Origin: CAWUKT01 sp964352215
GTDB lineage: Bacteria; Bacteroidota; Bacteroidia; J057; JADKCL01
Length of the DNA: 64,000 nt
NCBI GenBank assembly: GCA_964352215.1
Contig: CAYGRE010000010.1
Location: 28,329-92,328, forward strand
Direction of reading: 5' to 3'
Of this stretch, positions 35,580 through 43,929 are shown in pieces. Positions within the stretch are counted from its first letter, which is position 1. Each line of letters opens with the position of its first letter. Position numbers and translations under genes: made by a program. The notes beneath the pieces are model-generated. The model did not search any database. It was not told where the DNA came from and saw only the letters and a program-made list of their open reading frames with translations.

Positions 35580-38500
35580 ATGTCCTTCATCAACGAATAT
35601 ACCCCCAAAGACCTTCAGTGGCGATCCTCCGGCATCTTTCCGGAAAAGAACGAATCCTTCATCTATGCGGCCGGGCATACGGACAAAGATCCAGTGGTGC
35701 TGAAGAGCGATCTGAAAGGCAATACCATCTGGGCCATGAGCATTTCCCTGACGGAGGCTCCTATGCGGTTCTATGACCTTATCCAATTGGCTGCCACCAA
35801 TGAGCCACAATACGTTTTGACGGCCTACGATGGGGTCCGCTTCTTTCTCATCAGCTTCAACCACCTGGGGAAGACCCTCTGGGTGCGGGAAGTGTTGACC
35901 AAAGACGATGACATCCATGCCGTGATGGCTCCCGTCCCAGAAAAAAATGGCTTCTATTTTGTCTATTCAGATAAAAACGACATTGATGAAAACCCTCAGC
36001 CCAATGTTCTGCTGATCAAGGGGGATGGTACCATCGCCCGGCAGGTTCAACTGCACAACAGTGGCATTGAACACAATGGGTTCATTGTCAATACAGCTGG
36101 GAGTCACAAGGAGGGGTTAACGGTAGCCGGACGCTTGGTCAGCAAAGACAGCATAGGCATTGTGATCGAGCTTGATCAAGGCCTGGTCCCAAGGGGAGGA
36201 TGGCTGTACAATAAAATCACCATTCAAGACCTGCTTGTTCAGGGCTCCGGCAAATACATCGCAACTGCATACAGCAATGAGCTTGATGGCGTCGTCCTGC
36301 TACCAGAGGGAATGCCCGGAGACCCCAATGCATTTTTGCTACCGGACAGCAATCACAGTCATGGAAAATTGGCCCTTGGCCCTAAGGGTTACTACGTCTC
36401 TCTGACCCGCAGTCATGAAGGAGTCCTCCATTTCCTGGATGGGAACCACAATATTCTATGGACCAAGCGACTGAGTGAGGGGGGTAGCCATCCCGGAATC
36501 CGGCGATTGCAGTATTCACCGGCAACTAAAAACCTGGTCTTTGTCACCAAAGGCGTTCATGTGTTGGGATATACACCCGGCGATCTGGATTCCTGCCTGA
36601 CCCAGATTCTAAAACGGAAGAAAACGATTCTGAACCAGGTAAGCAGCGGACGGGCAAAGCCCTTTACCAGGCCGGTTCAGGTTGTATTAAGCCTCAAGAA
36701 GCAGACCTTGAAGCCTTTCCAAGTCGGATTCAAGGACCTCTGTGGCGATCCCGGAGAAGGACCAGGCGATCCCAGGGAGTTCAAGCCGCAACCCTTTATG
36801 TTCCTTCAAACCCCGCACCTCTACCTGCAGGGCGCCGGATCAAAAGGAATGGACAGCACCGAAGGCATTCACCTGCGCTGGATGCTCCGCAATTCGCTTC
36901 AACATCACCTGCCCAAAGCGAATTATGCCAGCACCAATGCCAATTTCAACCGTCCCGATGACTATGTGCGTATTTACCGTGCTCCCTACAAGCCGGAACC
37001 CTTTTTCTTCAGCTTTTCGGACAGTCAGGTAATCGAGGTACTGGATCCCAGTCGGACCTGGACCTTCAGAGCGGGAAAAGATTTCTTATTGGACCTGGTC
37101 TTTCTCGATGCAGCCCAGTACGACCGGGCCCGGCAACAGGTCGACGTCAATGACATCCGTGATTTCATGGGTGCCTACGGCCCCTTCCCCATCGAATTGT
37201 CAACCCCCTTGGGTCTGAGTTTTGCCGTCACCCTCGAATACAGTGGAATCGGCCCAGGCAGCGATACTGAGGTTGAATTACTGAGTGTAGAAGGCAATGA
37301 AATCATTGCCCCCAAGGTGGTGAGTGTCCGCCGTAAGGAAGCGACGGCGACCATCAACGGCAAGCAGTTGGTGGCAGAGAATATCCGCAGTGTGCGGCTT
37401 CGCAACAGCAATGCTGAACTGTCCGGAATCTCGTTTGAGTTCTACGAAGCCTTCCTCATGAGCACTGTGGAACAGCGAAGCTGGGAGTATCTTGGCCAAT
37501 ATGCCCTGACCAAAAGTACCAACCTGGCTTTTAACCGCCTCGAACCGGTCCCCAACTCCGTGAATGGCAAGTGGCTCCGCTTCAATGACGATGCTTTTGT
37601 CAATATTGCCAACTATAAGAAGCGCTGGAACGATGCGGGCCTGCCCCAGGATGAGCGGATCGTGGATGTGGTGGACAAATACATTACCCTGAGCGACAAT
37701 GCCGCCAATCCGGATGCGATAGAGTTCATTCCGATCAATGTCCCGGCTTCGGCTGCGACTGAACCGGACTATGACCCTTCCGACTCCACCTATGAGTTGT
37801 CCAATCTCTTCGTCCTGCTGCTGGCGGCCCAGGACTACCACATTGCCCGGATGCTGGGACTGGGAATCCTGGACCTCGATGTCAAGGTCATGACCAACAA
37901 ATGGATGTACCTGGCAGAATACATCACGGAAGCGGACTTGAACGACGGAAGGGGCCAGCGCCTGGTTCAGCATGTCTATATGACCGTACCAACTGCAACT
38001 TTTACGGAACGCCTGCCGCTTTCTATTGATCTCGAAGTTCCTGTACCTGGCTTTCCTTCCCAACTCGACAGTGAAGTTCCCTTTGAGTTGACCGATGCGG
38101 ATGGTTACTCTCATGATGGCCGGTCAAGGTTCATTGGCTTGTACCACAAACCACTTCACCAGGAAATTCCGGGGGCACCCTTCTGGGCGTCCAACCATGA
38201 ATTCTCTACTACGGAGCGCACTTTCCCGGTGAATGCCGGGATCGAATACAGAAAGATGGGGGCTGCTACCTGGCGCAAACCGGAGTTGGCCTTTGACAGC
38301 AACTATTCCAACCTGGATACTACGGTACCGGCCGATCAACGCTATGAAACCCGGCCTATCCAACTGCCGGAAGACGGAAATCCACTCTTCGTACACCGGG
38401 AAAAGGAAAGTGGCTGGCACGATTACAGTTCCTATGGGATCAACTGGTTCAGTCGTGCGACCATGAGTTTGCAGGTCTGGTCCATTGAGACGACGATCCA

Positions 38501-41453
38501 GGTGGCCAATGACTTGCAGCCCCCTACCAGTATCAATGCAGTGCTGGTGCAGGAAGAACAGCCCCTGCTCCTGACCTCCCAATCCGAACAAGAGGAGTTG
38601 GGGGATATTGTCGGTGCAGACAAAACTCTGGTCCGCTTAACGTTTGACTACAACCACGGGCAGGAGCTCATTTCTTACCACAAAGAGATCGACGGACAGA
38701 TTGTGGAAGGCTTCACTGAACTTCCCGATGGGGATGAACTGTTTGCCGATGACCTTGAACTGTTTTTCCGGAGTACCGCTCCCAATACGACCTCCGGGAA
38801 GGTAATTGCGGTGAATCCCGGTCCCAACGACCTGCTCGTTCGGGTACAAACAGATCGCTATGTCTTCGTCAGTCAGGAAGATGATCCGGATACCGGCCTT
38901 CCCAATTCCGTCGCAGAACCTGAAATTCCGGCTGTCATTGCGGGCAATTATGTAGGCGGTGTCCTTTCGGTAGATGGGGTGAATTATGTGATCCACCAGA
39001 TCAGCATCTCTGGCTCCAATCCTGAATTTATCCTCTACAAAGCGGATGAGAATGGTGCTTCGGCCTCCGGAGCTACTGACCGCCTGATCGGTGATCTGAA
39101 TGGACCTCCAATGGACAGCCTGTTCATCGCGGTGGAAAATATGCTCAACCCCTCTTCGTGGGGCGGGAGCAATCCTGGTTCGATGCGGGTCAATATCGAC
39201 CATACCACGGTCCACCGGGAAGAAATTGTCGAGGGCTTGCCGGATGGCACCTCCAATACTTACCTGAACAAGTTCAGGGGCATTCTCCGCACCGGAACCA
39301 TTACCAAGGTCATGGAAGACCACGACGGGGATGAACTTGACGGGGCAGACCCCGGCGATACACCTAAGATCCACCAGGGATTGTACCGCATTGAATTCAA
39401 TGCTTTTGCCCTGGCCCACCACTCCCAATGGGCGCTCTCGGGTCAAAGGGTGGAATTCCGCAATGGGATTGTCCGCATCCATACTTCCGGTGACCCCAAT
39501 GGTCCCCGGAAGATTCTCAAGGTAATTCGCACCGAGAACATTGGCACTGCCGCAGACTTGGTTCTATTCGCCTTTGACCCATCCTTCTCTACCGATCCCG
39601 GTTATGATGCCATCCCTACCGGCAACCGTTCGGTGAATTACTACCCTGGTTATAAAGTCTATTTACTGAAGGACAATGCATGGGGCCTGACGGCTGCCAA
39701 TGTATTGCCTGCCGGCAACGAGGATGTCCGCTATACCATTTGGGGCTTGCGCAGCCGGGACACGGCCCTGAATTATGTGAGTCCGATCAGTTCCCCTGCC
39801 CTGATGTTTGCCCAGGCCATCCGGGAACCCCTGCAACCCAGACTCCCGGTTGGCGGTACCTATGCCACCCGTCCGGATTTCTATGGCAAGGCTACCTATA
39901 CCTTTACTACGGAGTTTGACCACGAACCCTATTCGGCACAGTACCTCCGGGGGAGTGATGTTCAGATTCTTTCCGCCCTCTTTGAGCGCGACCCTGATGC
40001 GGGGCCAGGGGTCTGGACGGTCAGCCGGATTCAGAATGAAATCTTTGACCATGGTGCAGATGTCTGGTTCAACGACCGCTGGCGCAACCTGATCGGTTTC
40101 GATTATTCCTATCCGGCGGACCCTGCCGGGAATGGGCAGTTTGAAGAACTGGACGGGGTCCGTTTGCCCCTGCCCAACAATCCGGAGTTCGTCGCAGCCA
40201 TCAATGCATTTGTCGATTCCCACAACGATTTCTTTGGTACTTCGGTGCCCAATATTGGCAGCATCACTTCTCTGCACCAGGTTGTGATCCCCCTCTCACC
40301 CAACAATGCTGAATTGCGGGTGGAGGATTTCGTAAGGCAGGTGGTACACAATTGCTTTGTTCCCCTGACGGAGATTCCGGTGATCTATGAATATGTGAAA
40401 GATAAGAATTACCTGCCCACCTCTGAGAAGCAAGTGATTCGGGACGGGAACGGTGAATTGCTGAAGCCGACATCGCCCCGGTTTAAAATGGCCCCGATGA
40501 TGAAGCGGATCGGTCCAGACGCGTCGGCAGTTCCCCCCAAGGTCAAGCACGAAACCCAGTTCACGGATTTCAATATCGACGGTGCCTCCCGGGCCCATTA
40601 CTTCTATGTTGCCCGCGAATTTAACAAGCGAATGAAAGCGGGGCCTCACAGTCCGATCCTTGGACCCGTCCACCTGGTCAATGCAGCACCACCGCGCCAG
40701 CCGGAGATCGTCAAGGTGACCCCGGTGCTGGAGAATCGGATTACGGGGACATCACCTGCCATCCAACTCCGTTTCAATTCTTATCCTGAGAACCAGGGGA
40801 TTGTTGAGGTGCAGATTTACCGGGCCACCCGAGGCCTGGATGCCCAATCGGTACGGACCATGTCTCTGGTGAAGGAAGTTACGGTAGAGGACGCTGGTGG
40901 ATTGGCGGCTACTACCTGGTTGGTGGAAGATGATTTTTCCGATCTGGGTTATGTCCCCTATGGAGATCCGTTGTTCTACCAGGTGACGGTCACCCGCGCG
41001 GTGTCCTACAACGACCGCCTGGGCAATCCCGTTCAGGATGTGGTCCCTTCCCAGCCTTCCAAGATGACGGTCACCAATATCGTGGAGACTTACCATCCGG
41101 AAACGCCCCGGATTGAATACTATTCCCAGCCCTTGAATGCCGCCGGAGAATTGGTGGATGTGACCCTGGCCTGGGACAAGACGGTCCACAATGGTGCTTA
41201 CCACCTCTATCAGCTCAATTCCGAGCGGGTCTGGATTGAGATCGCCAAGGTGCAGTCGAATGATGCCCGCGTCGTAGTCCAATTGGCTGCGACGGCTGTG
41301 GGCAGCAATACCTTGAAGGTGGAGGACAATGGAAAGTCTATTTACCACCAGTTCAAAGTAGTTGCCATCAACTTTGCCGGGATGAAGAGTCAGGAAGATC
41401 GCATGCTGACCATTCACCAGCCGGGGTTGTGGCAGGATATCAGTGGGTTGTAG
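35580..41453 (+). CDS. Giant protein 3 (1957 residues), propeller-like N-terminus and FN3-like C-terminus, unknown
   Basis: No signal peptide (MSFINEYTPKDLQWRSSGIF). Residues 1-~340 have repeated short strands with Gly/Asp turns (FIYAAGHTDKDPVVLKSDLK, YVLTAYDGVRFFLISFNHLG, HGKLALGPKGYYVSLTRS), consistent with a beta-propeller. From ~415 comes a new part, LQTPHLYLQGAGSKGMDSTE then GIHLRWMLRN, and RPDDYVRIYRAPYKPEPF, followed by a long beta-rich body rich in Asp and Pro. Residues ~1700-1950 look like two fibronectin type III or similar Ig-like domains (PPRQPEIVKVTPVL, AIQLRFNSYPENQGIVEVQI, VDVTLAWDKTVHNGAYHLY). There is no T9SS sorting motif or membrane helix. Last gene of the four-gene unit, 20 bp after giant protein 2. 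Function unknown; binding to polymers or cell surfaces is a guess from domain style. Confidence 0.85.
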   Translation: MSFINEYTPKDLQWRSSGIFPEKNESFIYAAGHTDKDPVVLKSDLKGNTIWAMSISLTEAPMRFYDLIQLAATNEPQYVLTAYDGVRFFLISFNHLGKTLWVREVLTKDDDIHAVMAPVPEKNGFYFVYSDKNDIDENPQPNVLLIKGDGTIARQVQLHNSGIEHNGFIVNTAGSHKEGLTVAGRLVSKDSIGIVIELDQGLVPRGGWLYNKITIQDLLVQGSGKYIATAYSNELDGVVLLPEGMPGDPNAFLLPDSNHSHGKLALGPKGYYVSLTRSHEGVLHFLDGNHNILWTKRLSEGGSHPGIRRLQYSPATKNLVFVTKGVHVLGYTPGDLDSCLTQILKRKKTILNQVSSGRAKPFTRPVQVVLSLKKQTLKPFQVGFKDLCGDPGEGPGDPREFKPQPFMFLQTPHLYLQGAGSKGMDSTEGIHLRWMLRNSLQHHLPKANYASTNANFNRPDDYVRIYRAPYKPEPFFFSFSDSQVIEVLDPSRTWTFRAGKDFLLDLVFLDAAQYDRARQQVDVNDIRDFMGAYGPFPIELSTPLGLSFAVTLEYSGIGPGSDTEVELLSVEGNEIIAPKVVSVRRKEATATINGKQLVAENIRSVRLRNSNAELSGISFEFYEAFLMSTVEQRSWEYLGQYALTKSTNLAFNRLEPVPNSVNGKWLRFNDDAFVNIANYKKRWNDAGLPQDERIVDVVDKYITLSDNAANPDAIEFIPINVPASAATEPDYDPSDSTYELSNLFVLLLAAQDYHIARMLGLGILDLDVKVMTNKWMYLAEYITEADLNDGRGQRLVQHVYMTVPTATFTERLPLSIDLEVPVPGFPSQLDSEVPFELTDADGYSHDGRSRFIGLYHKPLHQEIPGAPFWASNHEFSTTERTFPVNAGIEYRKMGAATWRKPELAFDSNYSNLDTTVPADQRYETRPIQLPEDGNPLFVHREKESGWHDYSSYGINWFSRATMSLQVWSIETTIQVANDLQPPTSINAVLVQEEQPLLLTSQSEQEELGDIVGADKTLVRLTFDYNHGQELISYHKEIDGQIVEGFTELPDGDELFADDLELFFRSTAPNTTSGKVIAVNPGPNDLLVRVQTDRYVFVSQEDDPDTGLPNSVAEPEIPAVIAGNYVGGVLSVDGVNYVIHQISISGSNPEFILYKADENGASASGATDRLIGDLNGPPMDSLFIAVENMLNPSSWGGSNPGSMRVNIDHTTVHREEIVEGLPDGTSNTYLNKFRGILRTGTITKVMEDHDGDELDGADPGDTPKIHQGLYRIEFNAFALAHHSQWALSGQRVEFRNGIVRIHTSGDPNGPRKILKVIRTENIGTAADLVLFAFDPSFSTDPGYDAIPTGNRSVNYYPGYKVYLLKDNAWGLTAANVLPAGNEDVRYTIWGLRSRDTALNYVSPISSPALMFAQAIREPLQPRLPVGGTYATRPDFYGKATYTFTTEFDHEPYSAQYLRGSDVQILSALFERDPDAGPGVWTVSRIQNEIFDHGADVWFNDRWRNLIGFDYSYPADPAGNGQFEELDGVRLPLPNNPEFVAAINAFVDSHNDFFGTSVPNIGSITSLHQVVIPLSPNNAELRVEDFVRQVVHNCFVPLTEIPVIYEYVKDKNYLPTSEKQVIRDGNGELLKPTSPRFKMAPMMKRIGPDASAVPPKVKHETQFTDFNIDGASRAHYFYVAREFNKRMKAGPHSPILGPVHLVNAAPPRQPEIVKVTPVLENRITGTSPAIQLRFNSYPENQGIVEVQIYRATRGLDAQSVRTMSLVKEVTVEDAGGLAATTWLVEDDFSDLGYVPYGDPLFYQVTVTRAVSYNDRLGNPVQDVVPSQPSKMTVTNIVETYHPETPRIEYYSQPLNAAGELVDVTLAWDKTVHNGAYHLYQLNSERVWIEIAKVQSNDARVVVQLAATAVGSNTLKVEDNGKSIYHQFKVVAINFAGMKSQEDRMLTIHQPGLWQDISGL

Positions 41454-41583
41454 TTCTGTTTATATCTATTCAAAGTAGATCCGAATGTAAATGGGAAGTT
41501 GGGTGCTTTTATTTTGATAAGCCCCAGCTTCCCATTGTTTTAACCCAGCTGCTGATCCAATCGCTGACCCAGCCGCTGAAGGC

Positions 41584-42489
41584 TTATTGGATCAATAGTC
41601 TTTTTGCGAATCCGTTTCCATCTGCCAGGACACCTTTCAGAATGTAGAGGCCGGCGGAGACTTGCGATAAATCCAACTGACCATTGCTGTATGAAGCAGG
41701 TACTTCATTCCCAAGGAGATCGAATAGCAGTACCTCTTTGATGGCCCCTTGATCAGGTTCAATCTTCACCTGGCCTCCTTTTCTCCCTGGATTGGGGTAA
41801 ACTGAAATCTCATTGCTTACAGCTGGTTCAGTGCTATTGACGAGGTAAAAAGTTCCTTCGTTCAGAGTCAACCAAAAGTAGGAAACGGTATCTCCCCAGG
41901 CATTTTTATAGTTGAAGTCCGGATTGATATTGGTTCCATTGAAGTTGGCGGAAAAGGTATAGGATGCGGATTCCCCGAGCCCCACCACTGGTAAATTGGA
42001 AATGGCCGCGGGTACTCCCCACCAGCTATATGGAGCTGCTGCGGTAAGATAAGCAATGCCATAGCAGTCCCCCAGGGTATCAGAGATGGCAGTTTCGAAA
42101 GGGATGCTGTCCCAGGCTGCGGTCACCGGCCAATTGTCCGTTTTAATGTCCAGGACGACCATCATAAAATTGGGGGACACAAATCCGGGACATACCTTTT
42201 CTACAATCTGTTTTTTGCAGTGGTAGGAGCCGGCGGCCTGCCCTTGGTTCACGCGGCGGTCCCATTCATCGGAAATGCGCACTTCAAGACCCGGACCGGG
42301 GGTATTGGCAATGATATTGACCTCCCCAAAGGAAGCGTCAATGCTGTCGGTTGCCAAATCGTCAAAGCCAAATTCGATGGTATCGCGGCTACCCGCCGCA
42401 TCTTCAAAATACATTTGGAAAGACCAGGCCTGGCCGGATAAAGCAGTTGAAAACAAGAGAAAGCAGGAAAGTAGAAGTATTGATCTCAT
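41584..42489 (-). CDS. Secreted protein with T9SS sorting domain, 301 residues
   Basis: A signal peptide (MRSILLLSCFLLFSTALSGQ) leads to a ~190-residue beta-rich region containing MYFEDAAGSRDTIEFGFDDL and ending before a T9SS type A sorting domain: EISVYPNPGRKGGQVKIEP, LFDLLGNEVPASY, LSAGLY-type segment LSQVSAGLYILKG, and final AKRLLIQ. The mature domain has a few Cys (SYHCKKQIVEKVCPG, GDCYGIAY) that may form disulfides. It is exported and attached or released at the cell surface; its ligand or reaction is unknown. The gene converges with the giant-protein operon and its upstream side borders the pseudogene and tandem array. Confidence 0.8.
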   Translation of the reverse strand: MRSILLLSCFLLFSTALSGQAWSFQMYFEDAAGSRDTIEFGFDDLATDSIDASFGEVNIIANTPGPGLEVRISDEWDRRVNQGQAAGSYHCKKQIVEKVCPGFVSPNFMMVVLDIKTDNWPVTAAWDSIPFETAISDTLGDCYGIAYLTAAAPYSWWGVPAAISNLPVVGLGESASYTFSANFNGTNINPDFNYKNAWGDTVSYFWLTLNEGTFYLVNSTEPAVSNEISVYPNPGRKGGQVKIEPDQGAIKEVLLFDLLGNEVPASYSNGQLDLSQVSAGLYILKGVLADGNGFAKRLLIQ

Positions 42490-42513
42490 GGATATGAAAT
42501 TACTAAAATATGA

Positions 42514-42770
42514 TTATCGCCCAAACAACTCCCGAAATCCCAGGGTAATCCCTCCTTCTATGGTGTAAACAGGATCCACTTGGGCAATTGAAAACCCGTA
42601 CCCGATATCAAGCTCAATTCCGGGTGTCCGCAGTTGGTTGAGTGTTGGACCTGAAGAATACTCCGTTTGGATCACGTCCAATATACAATTCGTTGTTGTT
42701 ATTGATGAATTCGTTGGGGGTAACTGTAAGGTCAACGTACTTTTCGTAAGGATGGTGGGCCTGAAATACC
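42514..42770 (-). pseudogene. Remnant of an outer-membrane-type protein 3' end
   Basis: On the minus strand two overlapping frames each look coding in turn: KYVDLTVTPNEFINNNNELY then GRDPNGVFFRSNTQPTA in one, and ELDIGYGFSIAQVDPVYTIE followed by GGITLGFRELFGR and a stop at 42514 in the other. The second ends like a beta-barrel C-terminus. Together they suggest a gene end with a frameshift near 42610-42640 whose 5' portion has been replaced or displaced by the 21-bp tandem array. No start or N-terminal region is seen on the far side of the array. Confidence 0.4.
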
Positions 42771-43115
42771 GAGCTTGGACCTCCCAAGCGGGAGCTTCGA
42801 CCTCCCAAGCGGGAGCTTCGACCTCCCAAGCGGGAGCTTCGACCTCCCAAGCAGGAGCTTCGACCTCCCAAGCGGGAGCTTCGACCTCCCAAGCGGGAGC
42901 TTCGACCTCCCAAGCNNNNNNNNNNNNNNNNNNNNNNNNNNNNNNNNNNNNNNNNNNNNNNNNNNNNNNNNNNNNNNNNNNNNNNNNNNNNNNNNNNNNN
43001 NNNNNNNNNNNNNNNCGACCTCCCAAGCGGGAGCTTCGACCTCCCAAGCGGGAGCTTCGACCTCCCAAGCAGGAGCTTCGACCTCCCAAGCGGGAGCTTC
43101 GACCTCCCAAGCGGG
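42771..43115. repeat. 21-bp tandem repeat array interrupted by an assembly gap
   Basis: The unit is GAGCTTCGACCTCCCAAGCGG, with about seven copies at 42771-42915 and about five at 43016-43115; a variant ending AAGCAG appears once on each side. Copies are near identical. Each unit contains the inverted repeat CTCCC-AAGC-GGGAG, so hairpins can form on either strand. As 21 is a multiple of three, all frames stay open (for example SQAGAST, DLPSGSF, AWEVEAP, LGGRSSR), which explains several false reading frames. No gene start is attached, so translation is not supported. Confidence 0.9.
42916..43015. other. Assembly gap of exactly 100 N
   Basis: Runs of N from 42916 to 43015. A round 100 usually stands for unknown length, so the true copy number of the surrounding repeat cannot be read from this window. 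Confidence 0.98.
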
Positions 43116-43929
43116 AGGTCCGAGCTTACTCCCACTAAGGTAAAAGCTTACTACCTCGGAGTTCAGACCTCAAACGGTGTAGCCTTTTGCTATATGACGT
43201 GTAGCAAAAACCTACCGAGCAGGTGTTCTTAACTGAGTGCTTTTGTATTCAGAAGCGATACTTTTTCAGTCAAAAACACCCCTATAGACCCCTAAAAGCC
43301 ACCTACAAGTTTCCAGCAACCCTTTTCCAAAAGGTGTACCTACTCTACACCGAAATGCCTGCTACTTTATTTCGAATACTGCTAACCTTCTTGCTATTTC
43401 CTGAAATGGTGACTCGCTTCCAGTAAGGGGCTCCCTATTTGCTGGCTCAAAACACACCTTCAGAGTCCTCAAGGCAACTTTTCAAAAAAATCGCGGCAAT
43501 CTACATCTCTGAAAATTACTTGGAATGAGTAAGCTTTTTACTCGGTGGTAGTAAGCTCCGACCTCTGCCCAGGGAGGTCGGAGCTCCCAGCCTGGAGCTA
43601 AGACCTCTTGGTCAACAGTTCTTAGCTCCTGTCCAAGAGGTAGGAACTCCCGTTCATGAGTTCTGACCTTCGCTATTGGGCTGGAATCGGCGTTTCTAAA
43701 AATATTGGCAGTACCTGGTAAAATTCGCTCCTCCACCAGCCATCAGCTCTCAATTGGTATTCGGGGAAGTATTCTGCAAACCCATCCTCTCTTACTGCCA
43801 CATTCCTCAACAAAACTGCCAAACCCCTAGAAACATATTTGGTTTCCCTCCCAATACCTGCACCTTACTCGTATCACCGCTATTTACCCGTCGATCTTCA
43901 AACTTTCGTTCACCTAAGAATTTCATGTT
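43116..43929. other. Gene-free, hairpin-rich spacer related to the tandem array
   Basis: I find no convincing gene in these 814 bp. The first bases are a degenerate array end (GAGGTCCGAGCTTACTCCC). A hairpin TTTTGCTA/TAGCAAAA is at 43185-43209. From 43551 to about 43690 a chain of palindromes uses the words GACCTC, GAGGTC and GAGCTC: an 11-bp perfect stem at 43555-43565/43574-43584, GCTCC/GGAGC next to it, ACCTCTTGG/CCAAGAGGT around 43612-43653, and GAACT/AGTTC after that. The remainder up to 43929 is the upstream region of the T9SS gene at 43930; I see no confident promoter there. Confidence 0.6.

Noticed and set aside
42771..43115. CRISPR array
   Set aside because: Copies are contiguous with no unique spacers and no cas genes are nearby.
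42514..43143. Open frames through the 21-bp array on both strands (SQAGAST, DLPSGSF, AWEVEAP, LGGRSSR repeats)
   Set aside because: A 21-bp unit without stops keeps every frame open; no start signal or conserved domain is attached and the frames cross an N gap.
43223..43426. 67-codon open frame in the hairpin-rich spacer
   Set aside because: Composition is not coding-like, no promoter or homologous motif is visible.
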